49,096 nucleotides of DNA, taken from Clostridia bacterium (GTDB lineage Bacteria; Bacillota; Clostridia; Christensenellales; CAG-138). Made by a program: the position numbers and the translations under genes. The notes below the pieces were generated by a model that saw nothing but the letters and a program-made list of their open reading frames with translations, searched no databases and was not told where the DNA came from. The first letter of the stretch is position 1; each line of letters begins with the position of its first letter. Where the stretch lies: the NCBI GenBank assembly GCA_017545535.1, contig JAFWMS010000018.1, positions 1 through 49,096 on the forward strand, written 5' to 3'. Shown here one piece after another: positions 7,197-15,070 of this stretch.

Positions 7197-8207
7197 GTGG
7201 ATCTAAAACGTTGGAGCGCCGCGCTGCTGGTGCTGCTCACCCTCCTTGCGGGAGGGTGCGGACCGAAGCAGACGGCCCAAGCGATACAACCTACGGAGCT
7301 GGTCGTCTCGACCACCCAGGTGCCGGTGACGGGGGCGCCTGTCCAGGTGTCCGCCGCCGAGCAAGTGGTGACGGTGACGGCCGAGACCCCGGCGCCCACA
7401 CTGACGCCCCAGCCCAGCCCCACGCCCAGCCCCACGCCCCTGCCCACGCCCACGCCCACGGCGTCGCCCATCCCCTTCTCCTACTATGCGCCCACGGTGA
7501 ACATGAGCTTCGAGGAGCTGGTGGGGGGGCTGGAGGACACCTACTACGAGACGGAGGGCATAGACCCCGTCATGCCCAAGGGGTATCCGGCGCCGGATAC
7601 CTATAAGCTCATCGTGGACGTGACCTGGCAGGTGGTCATGGCCTTCAAAAAGGACGCCAACGGGGAGTATACCGTGCCCGTCCGGTACATGCTCTGCTCC
7701 ACGGGCAGCTCCAAAAACGGGCTCACCAGGATCGGCACCTTCCCCCTGAAGGAGTGTCGGCTCCGGTTCGGCACCTTCGCCAGCGGCGATTTTTCGGCCC
7801 AGTACTGGACGCTGATCGTGTCCCGCACCTACTTCCACTCCGTGGTGTACCATCGGGGCGCCCGGAACGGACAGAAGGATCTGAACAGCCTGTATGTGGA
7901 CAAGTATTTGAAGCTGGGCTCCCAGGACAGCCACGGCTGCATCCGTCTGCCGGTGCCCGACGCCCGCTGGATCTTCTATAACTGCGCCTACGGCACGGAG
8001 GTGGAGATCCGCAACGGGAGCAAGAACGACACGGAAACGAGGGCCATCCGGGAGCAGCTGAAGCTGGCGGAGCCGCCCAAGGTGGTCTCGGGCCTCACGC
8101 CGGGGTCGGCCCCCTACACCGACAACTGGACCATCGAGGACGTGCCGTTGGAGGTGGAGTACATCCACGCCACCCCGCCGCCGGCGCCCAAGACGTCCAA
8201 GAAGTGA
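7197..8207 (+). CDS. L,D-transpeptidase (YkuD domain) lipoprotein
   Basis: A 336-residue exported enzyme expected to cross-link or modify peptidoglycan stem peptides. Residues 1-20 are a signal peptide ending in the lipobox LAGGC (Cys21). Residues about 65-93 are a Pro/Thr-rich linker (repeated PTPSPTP units). The catalytic domain follows (about 135-295), with the YkuD motif SHGCIRLP where His246 and Cys248 are the expected catalytic pair. The GTG at 7197 is chosen since AAAGGA lies 10 bases upstream and the promoter lies between this and any earlier start. Its linker resembles those of four other exported proteins in the window. Confidence 0.88.
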   Translation: MDLKRWSAALLVLLTLLAGGCGPKQTAQAIQPTELVVSTTQVPVTGAPVQVSAAEQVVTVTAETPAPTLTPQPSPTPSPTPLPTPTPTASPIPFSYYAPTVNMSFEELVGGLEDTYYETEGIDPVMPKGYPAPDTYKLIVDVTWQVVMAFKKDANGEYTVPVRYMLCSTGSSKNGLTRIGTFPLKECRLRFGTFASGDFSAQYWTLIVSRTYFHSVVYHRGARNGQKDLNSLYVDKYLKLGSQDSHGCIRLPVPDARWIFYNCAYGTEVEIRNGSKNDTETRAIREQLKLAEPPKVVSGLTPGSAPYTDNWTIEDVPLEVEYIHATPPPAPKTSKK

Positions 8208-8229
8208 AGGAGCATAGTACAGATAATAA

Positions 8230-8263
8230 AATGGGGATAGGCAGCAAAAAGCCGATCCCCATT
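8230..8263 (+). terminator. Hairpin between convergent genes (shared repeat family)
   Basis: Arms AATGGGGATAGGC (8230-8242) and GCCGATCCCCATT (8251-8263) form a 13-bp stem with one mismatch and an eight-base loop, followed by a loose T-rich stretch. It is probably the terminator of the transpeptidase gene. It shares the arm TGGGGATAGG with a hairpin at 29494-29523. Confidence 0.6.
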
Positions 8264-8276
8264 GAGTTTCTTTTGG

Positions 8277-8304
8277 GCCCCTTTTCTTTTCAATGAAAAG
8301 GGGC
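8277..8304. repeat. Second hairpin between convergent genes
   Basis: Perfect 10-bp arms GCCCCTTTTC (8277-8286) and GAAAAGGGGC (8295-8304) with an eight-base loop. It lies 20 bases before the converging SLOG gene end and may terminate its transcript, although no T-run follows on the minus strand. Confidence 0.5.
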
Positions 8305-8324
8305 GAGGCTTTCAATCCTTCCAC

Positions 8325-8807
8325 TTAAACATACAAAACTTCTATCCCCTTCTCCCGGGCGAAGCCTACGGTCTGGGCGGTGCCGCTGGGCGCGTGGGTG
8401 AGGTAGGCGATGCACAGATCCGCGTCCTCCACCAGCTGCCGGTTCCTAAGGGCCATGCATCCGGGGAAGTAGTGGGCGGATAGGTAGACGACCTCCTCCG
8501 CGGCCTCCTTCTGCCGGACAAGCTCCCGTAGGTCCCCTTTGAAAAACCGCTCCCCATGCCCCGTATAGGGGAGCACCAGCATGAGCTGCAGCTTCGGCCG
8601 CGTTTTCTGCGCCTCCAGCACCAGCTGTCCGCACAACAGGTCGAACCCCTCCGCTCCGCCGGAATAGAACCGGGTCACGCCCCGATCCGCGGCCAGGGCG
8701 ATGGCCGCCCTGACTCGCCTTTTCAGCCGCATATAGGCGGCCGAACCGGCTCTCGGCAGCTCCCGATGCCCGGTGAAGCAGGCAGCGCGAAGCGGATTGT
8801 TTTGCAT
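8325..8807 (-). CDS. SLOG / DUF1273-like (YpsA-type) protein
   Basis: About 160 residues with the Rossmann-like fold of DUF1273/SLOG proteins, thought to bind nucleotide-type ligands. Visible pieces are AACFTGHREL at the start, FYSGGAEGFDLLCGQLVLE in the middle, LVLPYTGHGERF, and LVEDADLCIAYL near the end. I place the start at 8807 because GAGGAAC lies just upstream and the promoter -10 (8837-8832) leaves almost no leader for the ATG at 8822; that one remains possible and adds five residues. The gene is alone, convergent with the transpeptidase gene and divergent from the amidase-like gene. Biological role unknown. Confidence 0.8.
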   Translation of the reverse strand: MQNNPLRAACFTGHRELPRAGSAAYMRLKRRVRAAIALAADRGVTRFYSGGAEGFDLLCGQLVLEAQKTRPKLQLMLVLPYTGHGERFFKGDLRELVRQKEAAEEVVYLSAHYFPGCMALRNRQLVEDADLCIAYLTHAPSGTAQTVGFAREKGIEVLYV

Positions 8808-8831
8808 CAGTTCCTCTTCCATAGCAAGAAA

Positions 8832-8860
8832 ATCATACCATACTTTCACCGTTCTGTCCC
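8832..8860 (-). promoter_or_regulatory. Promoter of the SLOG gene
   Basis: On the minus strand, weak -35 GGGACA (8860-8855), 17 bases, and TATGAT (8837-8832) with extended TGG. Confidence 0.45.
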
Positions 8861-8902
8861 GAGAAAACCGGCTTTTTTTTATCTTTTTTGTTAACGTTTT
8901 GT

Positions 8903-8925
8903 GTTTCGACAGACAGGATCGAAAC
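8903..8925. promoter_or_regulatory. Dyad over the -35 region of the amidase-like gene
   Basis: Perfect 7-bp arms GTTTCGA (8903-8909) and TCGAAAC (8919-8925) with nine bases between. It overlaps the putative -35 of the rightward promoter, so it may be an operator; no regulator is known. Confidence 0.35.
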
Positions 8926-8938
8926 AAGATGGTACAAT
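8910..8938 (+). promoter_or_regulatory. Promoter of the amidase-like gene
   Basis: Weak -35 CAGACA (8910-8915), 17 bases, TACAAT (8933-8938) with extended TGG. The extended -10 carries most of the support. Confidence 0.45.
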
Positions 8939-8971
8939 GACTCTATCCCAACATAAGGAACGGGAATCGAT

Positions 8972-9964
8972 ATGAAAAAAATCAAAAAAAGAAGGCGGGT
9001 TCTCCGCATCGGCCATCCCATCGGCTTCAGCTTGTTCTGTCTGGTGTGTCTGGCGCTGGTGGCCGGGCTGTATTTGGGCATCTCCTGGGCCATCAAAAAC
9101 GGGCCCGGCATGGTGAAGGCCATGCGCTCCGTGGTCCAGGAGGAGGTGCTGGTCACGCCCACCGTGGAGCCCTCCCAGGAGCCGGCGGAGGAGCTTCTGC
9201 CCACGCCCACGCCTACCCCCACGCCAGAGGTCAAGGATACCCCGGCTCTCGGCACGCCGGTGGCGGAAACGCCCACCCCTGAGCCCACTGCTTTCGTGAC
9301 CGCCGATCCCAACGAGGATCTGAAGATGCCCCTTTCCGGCCAGATCATCGGCCTGGACGCCTACCGGGACGAGAACTCCTCCAAGTTCAAGTCCGAAGCG
9401 GCCTACAATCTGATGTTCGCCAAGCGCCTGAAGGCGTATCTGGAGAGCCAGGGGGCCACCGTGGTCCTGAGCCGCACCGACGAAACCAAGGGCACATTGT
9501 CCAACGAGGAGCGGGGCCGGATATTTAAGGAGGCCAAGTGCGACTACGTGGTCCGGCTCATGTGCAACTATCCCAATTCCTCGAACTCCTCCACCTATGT
9601 GCGCTGCTCCAAGGATAACGCGGACTATGGCCTGACCCTGGTGGACGCCTATTCCATGGCCACCGGTATGAAAAAGCAAAACGGGAGCGATCGGAGGAAC
9701 GGCGTGAACATCGTCAGCGATTCCGTGGCCACGGGCTGCGGTTGTCCCTGCGCGCTGCTGATTCTGGGCAACTGGGACAGCTCCAAGGAGCGCAAGCGCC
9801 TTCAGGACGAGGAGTTCATGGAGCAGATGTGCGAGGGCATCTTCAACGGCCTGGTGACCGTGGTGAACGGGGCGCCCCCGGCCGGGCCCACGGAGATCTC
9901 GGACGAGACCGTGCCGGAGCCCGCGGAGGAGACCGGGGAGGAGCCCGGCGGAACGGAGCCATAA
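8972..9964 (+). CDS. Amidase_3-fold protein with catalytic residues lost (pseudo-amidase)
   Basis: A 330-residue membrane-anchored protein: a basic N-terminus (KKIKKRRR), one membrane segment (about 19-40), a Pro/Thr linker (about 62-108), and an N-acetylmuramoyl-L-alanine amidase fold (about 122-297). Fold markers are IIGLD, SEAAYNLMFAKRLKAYLESQG, VVLSRTDET, LSNEERGRIFKEAKCDYVVRL. The zinc ligands and catalytic acid of true enzymes seem replaced: GLDPGHGG reads GLDAYRDE (His to Arg132), S-I-H-A-N reads RLMCN (His to Met197), and the late Glu is Ile264; only Glu142 remains. It probably does not cleave peptidoglycan and may instead bind it or regulate an enzyme. Confidence 0.75.
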   Translation: MKKIKKRRRVLRIGHPIGFSLFCLVCLALVAGLYLGISWAIKNGPGMVKAMRSVVQEEVLVTPTVEPSQEPAEELLPTPTPTPTPEVKDTPALGTPVAETPTPEPTAFVTADPNEDLKMPLSGQIIGLDAYRDENSSKFKSEAAYNLMFAKRLKAYLESQGATVVLSRTDETKGTLSNEERGRIFKEAKCDYVVRLMCNYPNSSNSSTYVRCSKDNADYGLTLVDAYSMATGMKKQNGSDRRNGVNIVSDSVATGCGCPCALLILGNWDSSKERKRLQDEEFMEQMCEGIFNGLVTVVNGAPPAGPTEISDETVPEPAEETGEEPGGTEP

Positions 9965-9978
9965 CCGGATAACAAACA

Positions 9979-10003
9979 AAAAAGCCTCGTTTCGAGGCTT
10001 TTT
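9979..10003. terminator. Bidirectional rho-independent terminator
   Basis: Perfect 11-bp stem (AAAAAGCCTCG / CGAGGCTTTTT) with a TTT loop. It carries A-run and T-run on opposite sides, so it can serve both converging genes. Confidence 0.92.
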
Positions 10004-10016
10004 CTCGTTTTGGGAT

Positions 10017-10550
10017 TTATAGCTCCCGTATCCTGGGCAGGAGCCGTTCGAATAGCTCCTCCCGGTTGGACGGGGTGATATAAAACACCTCTGCCCGGGG
10101 CGCGGCCCGGACCGCGTTCAAAAAGGGGACGTCCGTGCGGCTCTTCACGGCGGCGATCACGGGGACGTCGCCCGAGAGGGCCGCCAGCACGGCACCGGTA
10201 AACGCTTCCGTCTTGGCCTCGAAAAAGCCCAGCTCGTCCATGATAAGGACGCCCCCCGGCCGAGCTTCCCGAATGTACTGCACCCCCAGGCTGTTGAAGG
10301 TTTCCAGGTTAGGCCGATGGGTCCGGCCGTCACAGGTGCCGATGCAGTTCCCCTCGGTATAGACCCACTGGGCCGGGGCCTGCCCCGCCGGGTGGATGAA
10401 GATGGGGTGAAAGCCGTCCGCTTCCGCCGGCTCCATTCGGGTGACGAACCCATACCGGGGCCGGGGACAGTGCGCAAGCAGCCGTTCGATCAGAGTGCTC
10501 TTGCCCACGCCCCGATCCCCTGAGATCAGGATGTGCCGCTTCTCCATCAT
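10017..10550 (-). CDS. THEP1-type nucleoside-triphosphatase (NTPase)
   Basis: A 177-residue P-loop protein of the THEP1/NTPase_1 family, small enzymes that hydrolyse nucleoside triphosphates or act as kinase-like switches. The Walker A loop is GDRGVGKST (residues 11-19) and Walker B is VLIMDELGFFE (101-111); the LETFNSLGV and PVIAAVKSRTDVPFL segments also fit. It is the last gene of the ABC-transporter operon, starting five bases after the binding protein stop. Two adjacent ATGs (10550 and 10547) are possible. What it contributes to uptake is not known. Confidence 0.82.
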   Translation of the reverse strand: MMEKRHILISGDRGVGKSTLIERLLAHCPRPRYGFVTRMEPAEADGFHPIFIHPAGQAPAQWVYTEGNCIGTCDGRTHRPNLETFNSLGVQYIREARPGGVLIMDELGFFEAKTEAFTGAVLAALSGDVPVIAAVKSRTDVPFLNAVRAAPRAEVFYITPSNREELFERLLPRIREL

Positions 10551-10555
10551 GGCCT

Positions 10556-11629
10556 TTACACCGCGGGCGCCAGAGCTTCCGGCTGCAAGCCGATGGCGTT
10601 CATGACCAGGGCGTCATACTGTTCCTGGGTCAGCTCGCGGTGGTAGAACAGGCCGTAGTATTCCTTCACCGCCTCAAACAAATCATATTGAGCCGCCTCG
10701 GGGTAGAGGAGCTGGCTCATCCACATCATGCCTAAATACCGCTGGACGGAGGGCGGGAAGCCCATCCAGTTGTAGGGGCCGAAGGGCACCTCATAGTAGG
10801 CCTTGTTTCGGATGGCGGTGACGGTCTGCCACTCGGGCCGGTTCGCTACGTCGGCGTAGATGCTGCCGGGAGCGAAGAGGATCACCTCCGGGTTCCAGAG
10901 CAAAAGCTGCTCCATGTCCACCTCGTTCCCCGTGCCCTTCGACGACGGGCTCTCCACCACGGCCAGGTTGTTGGCGAGCAGGTCGATGATCTCGGCGTGA
11001 TAGCTCCCCTGGGCGATCACGTTCAGCCCCTCGTCCCCGGTGATGTAGAGGAGGTTCTTTTTCTCCACGCCCTCGGCGATCTCCACTGTCTGGGCATAGA
11101 CCCTGTCGCAGTAGGCGGCCAGGGCTTCCGCTTCCTCCGGCATGTTGAGGAGCTCGCCCAGCTTCCGGTAGGCGTCGCCCATCTCGGCGGTGGCGGCGGT
11201 GACGTGAACGAAGGGGATGCCCGTCTGCTCCTGCAGGGCGTCCAGATCCTCCACGATGGTCTTCTTGGGCTCGCCCACGTCGATGACCGCCTGGGCGCCG
11301 CTATTGAGCAAGGTCTCCAGATTCAGCTCCCCCTTGCCGCCGTAGAGCTGGCCCAGGACGGGCAGGTCGTAGTATTTGGCGTCAAAGTACATGGCCGCGG
11401 TCTCGTCCCACTTGTTGGCGATGCCCACCAGTTTGTCGGGACACAGGGCGAAGAGGACGATCTGGGACAGGGGCCCGCTGACGGCCACCTTCTCAAGGTC
11501 CTTTGGGAGCACCACGGTCCGGCCCACCGAGTCGGTGAAGGACCGGGTCTCGGCGCTCTCGGCCAGGGCTCCGGGGCACAGGGCGGCCGCCAGCAGCAAA
11601 GCTAAAAGCAGGGTCACGATACGTTTCAT
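10556..11629 (-). CDS. ABC transporter substrate-binding protein, iron/cobalamin type
   Basis: A 357-residue exported binding protein of the Fe3+-chelate/cobalamin family. Residues 1-23 form a signal peptide with an ALA cleavage site; there is no good lipobox cysteine. The TroA-like fold begins with RSFTDSVGRTVVLPKDLEKVAVSGPLSQIVLFAL and has the usual ANKWDE, LGQLYGGKGELNLETLLNSGAQAVIDVG and WNPEVILFAPGS segments. An AGGAGG ribosome binding site precedes the ATG. It lies 12 bases after the methyltransferase gene and before the NTPase gene. The ligand (iron chelate, haem, corrinoid or other metal complex) cannot be told from sequence. Confidence 0.88.
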   Translation of the reverse strand: MKRIVTLLLALLLAAALCPGALAESAETRSFTDSVGRTVVLPKDLEKVAVSGPLSQIVLFALCPDKLVGIANKWDETAAMYFDAKYYDLPVLGQLYGGKGELNLETLLNSGAQAVIDVGEPKKTIVEDLDALQEQTGIPFVHVTAATAEMGDAYRKLGELLNMPEEAEALAAYCDRVYAQTVEIAEGVEKKNLLYITGDEGLNVIAQGSYHAEIIDLLANNLAVVESPSSKGTGNEVDMEQLLLWNPEVILFAPGSIYADVANRPEWQTVTAIRNKAYYEVPFGPYNWMGFPPSVQRYLGMMWMSQLLYPEAAQYDLFEAVKEYYGLFYHRELTQEQYDALVMNAIGLQPEALAPAV

Positions 11630-11641
11630 GCTTTTTCCTCC

Positions 11642-12346
11642 TTATCGGGTGTTGATGTGCCGTATATCCTCAGCCCGCAGGACGATCATGCCTACGGGCC
11701 GGATGGCGGGCAGATAATAGGGAAAGGTGGGATCGCCAGTCTCTGTGAGCCGGGGCAGGACCTCCCCTTCGGTCATGGCCCCCTCCGGATCGTAGAGCCG
11801 GAAGAAGCGGACCGCGTCTGCAAGGCTCCGGAAGGGCTGGCCCATGTCCGCCTCGAAGACCTCGGTTTCGAAGGGCACCCCCAGGCCCTTCAGCTCCGCC
11901 GCCGTCAAGGGATAGGTGAACTTGCGGATGGCCTCCGGATCCCGGGTGAAGCGGTGGGTGTCCCAATTCTTTTTGAACAGGATCAGCTTGTCCCGGCAGT
12001 GGATCTGGGCCCAGCGCAGGGTCTCCTTCACTCCGCCGAAGAAGCAAAAGAGGGCGTCGTCATAAACTTCCTCGTCCGGCAGGGTGAAGACGTCCCCCTG
12101 CCGGACGGCGAGGCTGGGACACGCCTCGACATGCCGAAGGGGCAGGGGAGAGAGGTCCATGGCGGTGACGGCAAAGCCCCGACGGACCAGGGCCGCGGAC
12201 AGGTGCCCCAGGCCGCAGCCTCCCTCGAAGACGGTGCCGCCGGGGCGAAGATGCTTTTCCGCTCGCTCTGCCAAAAGGCCGTAGGCCCCCGTGTATGCGG
12301 CGCTGTCCGCCCAAAAGGCGGCGCTCTCCTCGGTCCAAACGAACAT
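11642..12346 (-). CDS. Class I SAM-dependent methyltransferase in ABC operon
   Basis: A 234-residue methyltransferase. The SAM-binding motif I is VFEGGCGLGHLSAALVRRGF (about 40-59), followed by VTAMDLSPLPL (motif II acid) and GDVFTLPDEEVYDDALF. The ATG at 12346 overlaps the ATPase stop by one base (TGATG), with GGAGGAGG upstream, so the two are translationally coupled. Being nested between the ATPase and binding protein of an iron/cobalamin-type importer suggests it methylates the imported ligand, a derived cofactor, or a small metabolite; this is inference. The distal half (residues about 130-234) is not recognisable to me. Confidence 0.8.
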   Translation of the reverse strand: MFVWTEESAAFWADSAAYTGAYGLLAERAEKHLRPGGTVFEGGCGLGHLSAALVRRGFAVTAMDLSPLPLRHVEACPSLAVRQGDVFTLPDEEVYDDALFCFFGGVKETLRWAQIHCRDKLILFKKNWDTHRFTRDPEAIRKFTYPLTAAELKGLGVPFETEVFEADMGQPFRSLADAVRFFRLYDPEGAMTEGEVLPRLTETGDPTFPYYLPAIRPVGMIVLRAEDIRHINTR

Positions 12347-13116
12347 CAACCCGCCTCCTCCGGCACCACCACCGGGCCCTGGGGGGTATCGACAAGGGCG
12401 ATCTTTCGTCCGTAGAGCCGGCACAGCAGGTCGGCCGTGACCACCTCCCGGGGGGCGCCCAGGGCCAGGATCCGGCCCTGATGCAGGGCCAGCGCCCGGT
12501 CCGCGAACCAGAGGGCGTGCTGGGGGTCGTGGGTGGAGAGGAGGACGGTATACCCGTCCCTGGCCAGATCCCGGGCCGCGCCCAGCACCCGCAGCCTATT
12601 CCCGTAGTCCAGGGAGGCGGTGGGCTCGTCCATGAGCAGGATCCTGGCCTGCTGGGCCAGGGCCCGGGCCACGAAGACGAGCTGCTGCTCCCCGCCGGAC
12701 AGCCGATCGAAGGGCCGCTCCGAAAGGTGGGCGACGTTTACCCGCTCTAAGGCTGCCCGGGCCGCCGCACGCTCCCTTTCCCCGGGGACGGCGAAGGACG
12801 ACAGCTGATGGCTGGTGCCCATGAGGACCATGTCGAAAACGGAGTAGCGGAAGGACAGGGGATGGACCTGGGGGATGAGGGCCACCCGGTGGGCCCGTGC
12901 CCGGGGAGACAGGGCAGAAAGGTCCGTCCCGTCTGCCAAAATGCGGCCCGCACAGGGGCGTTCGAGGCCCATGACGCACTTAAAAAGGGTGGTCTTGCCC
13001 ACACCGTTGGGGCCCAGGATGGCCAGCAGCTCCCCCACTTCGGCCGCGAAGGAGATCTCATGCAGCACCTCCCGGCCGCCATAGTGGAAGGACAGGTTTT
13101 CGATGACCAAACTCAT
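12346..13116 (-). CDS. ABC transporter ATP-binding protein, FecE/BtuD type
   Basis: A 256-residue ATPase that should power the importer. Walker A is GPNGVGKTT (35-43), the Q-loop is at IPQVHPLSF, the signature is LSGGEQQ (139-145), Walker B is ILLMDEPTASLD (159-170), and a switch histidine follows in LLSTHDPQHA. The true start is at 13116, where the ATG overlaps the permease stop by four bases (ATGA); frames further upstream run through the permease gene. Its stop overlaps the methyltransferase start. Confidence 0.95.
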   Translation of the reverse strand: MSLVIENLSFHYGGREVLHEISFAAEVGELLAILGPNGVGKTTLFKCVMGLERPCAGRILADGTDLSALSPRARAHRVALIPQVHPLSFRYSVFDMVLMGTSHQLSSFAVPGERERAAARAALERVNVAHLSERPFDRLSGGEQQLVFVARALAQQARILLMDEPTASLDYGNRLRVLGAARDLARDGYTVLLSTHDPQHALWFADRALALHQGRILALGAPREVVTADLLCRLYGRKIALVDTPQGPVVVPEEAG

Positions 13117-14147
13117 AGCTTCTCCTCCTTCCGGGTGATAAGATAGAGGAAGAAGGGGGCGCCGATGAGGGCGGTGAGGATGCCGATGGGGATCTCCACC
13201 GCCAGCAGGTTTCGGGACACGTTGTCCACCAGCAGCAAAAAGGCGGCCCCGCAGAGGAAGGACCCGGGCATGAGATACCGATGGTCGCTGCCCAGGAGCT
13301 TTCGGCACAGATGGGGCACCACCAGCCCCACCCAGCCGATCATGCCCGAAAAGGAGACGCTGGCGGCGGTGATGAGGGTGGCCGAAAGGAGCAGGACGAG
13401 GCGCACCCGGCTCGTGTTCACTCCCAGGGCCTTCGCTTCATTTTCCCCCAGGCTCAGCAGGTTCAGCTGCCACCGGAGCAAAAACAGGGGGACGAGGCCC
13501 AGGCCCATGGGCAAAAAGGCCAGGGGAACGTCCGGCAGCCGGGTTCCGGACAGGGAGCCCATGAGCCAGTAGGTGATCTGAGGGAGCTGATTGGAGGGGT
13601 CGGCCACCAGTTTGATGTAAGAGGTGCCGGCATTGAAGAGGGAGGAGAGTATGATACCCGCCAATATGAGGTTGATGAGCCGGGCGCCGGGAGCCCGGTG
13701 GGCCACCAGCATCACGAGGCCCACGGTGAGAAGGCCGAAGCCGAAGGCGCTGAGGGTGATCATCCGGGTGGACGCCCCCAGCAAAATGGCCAGGGCAGCT
13801 CCGAAGGCGGCGCCGCTGGAGGCCCCCAGGATGTCCGGGGAGGCCATGGGGTTGTGGAAGACCCCCTGAAAGGCGGTCCCCGCCGCGGACAGAGCGCAGC
13901 CTACCAGACAGGCCATGACGATCCGGGGGAGGCGGATGTTGATGACCACCGTCTCCATCTCCTTCGTCCAGGATCGGGGCAGGGCCCCCCGGCCCGCGAA
14001 CAGCTCACAGAACCGGGTGCCGAGTATCTTCACCACCTGCCGAGGCGGCACGCCGTATCGGCCCAGGGAGAAGGACAGGAGGAACAGGATGAGCAGCACA
14101 AAACCCAGCCAAAGCAGGGCGCGGCGGGTTTTTTTCTCGCTGGGCAT
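13113..14147 (-). CDS. ABC transporter permease, FecCD family
   Basis: A 344-residue inner-membrane permease with about ten hydrophobic segments, first gene of the operon. FecCD markers are RLPRIVMACLVGCALSAAGTAFQGVFHNPMASPDILGASSGAAFGAA and the later GMIGWVGLVVPHLCRKLLGSDHRYLMPGSFLCGA. It should form the membrane channel for an iron-chelate, haem or corrinoid-type substrate. The ATG at 14147 follows AAGGAGAGGAA; the promoter -10 lies about 50 bases further upstream. Only one permease gene is present, so it likely acts as a homodimer. Confidence 0.93.
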   Translation of the reverse strand: MPSEKKTRRALLWLGFVLLILFLLSFSLGRYGVPPRQVVKILGTRFCELFAGRGALPRSWTKEMETVVINIRLPRIVMACLVGCALSAAGTAFQGVFHNPMASPDILGASSGAAFGAALAILLGASTRMITLSAFGFGLLTVGLVMLVAHRAPGARLINLILAGIILSSLFNAGTSYIKLVADPSNQLPQITYWLMGSLSGTRLPDVPLAFLPMGLGLVPLFLLRWQLNLLSLGENEAKALGVNTSRVRLVLLLSATLITAASVSFSGMIGWVGLVVPHLCRKLLGSDHRYLMPGSFLCGAAFLLLVDNVSRNLLAVEIPIGILTALIGAPFFLYLITRKEEKL

Positions 14148-14161
14148 GGTTCCTCTCCTTT

Positions 14162-14185
14162 CGTTATTTCCGCGTAAAGATAACG
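14162..14185. promoter_or_regulatory. Inverted repeat in ABC-operon leader
   Basis: Six-base arms CGTTAT (14162-14167) and ATAACG (14180-14185) lie between the promoter and the permease start. It may be an operator or a small hairpin; I cannot match it to a known Fur or DtxR box. Confidence 0.25.
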
Positions 14186-14194
14186 CTTGCGAAA

Positions 14195-14223
14195 AGTATA
14201 CCGCTTTTCCGCCGGTTTGTCCA
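14195..14223 (-). promoter_or_regulatory. Promoter of the ABC-transporter operon
   Basis: On the minus strand, TGGACA (14223-14218), 17 bases, and TATACT (14200-14195). Confidence 0.7.
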
Positions 14224-14253
14224 GAGCGCAGGCAAAAAAAGAGGGGAGTGGCC

Positions 14254-14282
14254 TTGTCGGCTTGCCTCGGCTGTGGTATCAT
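14254..14282 (+). promoter_or_regulatory. Promoter of the nucleoside phosphorylase operon
   Basis: TTGTCG (14254-14259), 17 bases, TATCAT (14277-14282) with extended TGG, 25 bases before the phosphorylase start. Confidence 0.6.
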
Positions 14283-14307
14283 TTTTTATAAAAAAAGGGG
14301 AGAAACC

Positions 14308-15057
14308 ATGATCATCCACGATTTCGACGACAAAACCTCCTCCATGATCGATATGCGGGCCTTCTATGGGGAAAGGAAGCACTTGGTGAACAAGTGCTTC
14401 ATCCTCTTTTCCAAGGAGATCCACGACCATCTGCTGAGCTCTTTTTCCTGTGAGGTCATCGGCCATATCGGCGCCTGCAACGGCGTCACCCCTATCTATC
14501 GCTTCGACCTGGACGGGGAGCCCGTGGCCTTCTATCTTTCCGCCATCGGGTCCGCCATCGCCTCCGGCAGCTGCTATGAGGCCCATTGGCAAACCGGGGC
14601 AACCAAGTTCGTCATGTTCGGCTCCTGCGGGAGTTTGGATGGGGCCAGGACAAAGGGCAAGTACATCGTCCCCACCGCCGCTTACCGGGGGGAGGGGGCC
14701 TCCTACTACTACGTCCCCGCCGCCGATTATATCCAGGTAAAAAACGCCCCCAGGGTGGCCGCCATCCTGAAGGAGCTGGGCGCGCCCCATGTGGAGGGTC
14801 CCGTTTGGACCACGGATTCCATGCTCCGGGAGACGGTGGGCCTGGTGCAGAAGCGCAGGGCCGAGGGCTGCATCGCCGTGGAGATGGAGGTGGCCGGGGT
14901 CCAGGCCCTGTGCGACTTCTACGGCCTGGAGCTTTTCGATTTTCTGGAGTCTGGGGACGTGCTGGCGGAAAGCAGCTACGATGCCGGGGGCCTCAAGAGC
15001 GCCAACCATGACCTGGGCAAGCTGTATCTTGGCCTGGAGATCGCCAAAAGGATATAA
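14308..15057 (+). CDS. Nucleoside phosphorylase (PNP/UDP family)
   Basis: A 249-residue enzyme of the purine/uridine phosphorylase superfamily, which splits a nucleoside with phosphate into base and ribose-1-phosphate. The nucleobase/phosphate region is seen at VMFGSCGSLDGARTKG and the ribose/base-binding region at CIAVEMEVAGVQALCDFYG, both in their usual places. GGGGAGAAACC precedes the ATG at 14308. The likely substrate group (uridine versus purine) is not clear. It heads a small operon with DUF3267 and lipoprotein genes. Confidence 0.82.
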   Translation: MIIHDFDDKTSSMIDMRAFYGERKHLVNKCFILFSKEIHDHLLSSFSCEVIGHIGACNGVTPIYRFDLDGEPVAFYLSAIGSAIASGSCYEAHWQTGATKFVMFGSCGSLDGARTKGKYIVPTAAYRGEGASYYYVPAADYIQVKNAPRVAAILKELGAPHVEGPVWTTDSMLRETVGLVQKRRAEGCIAVEMEVAGVQALCDFYGLELFDFLESGDVLAESSYDAGGLKSANHDLGKLYLGLEIAKRI

Positions 15058-15070
15058 GGAGGAAGGGGAA

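Noticed and set aside
8972..9964. Active cell-wall amidase call for the amidase_3-fold gene
   Set aside because: Two zinc-ligand histidines and the catalytic Glu appear replaced, so only the fold is called.
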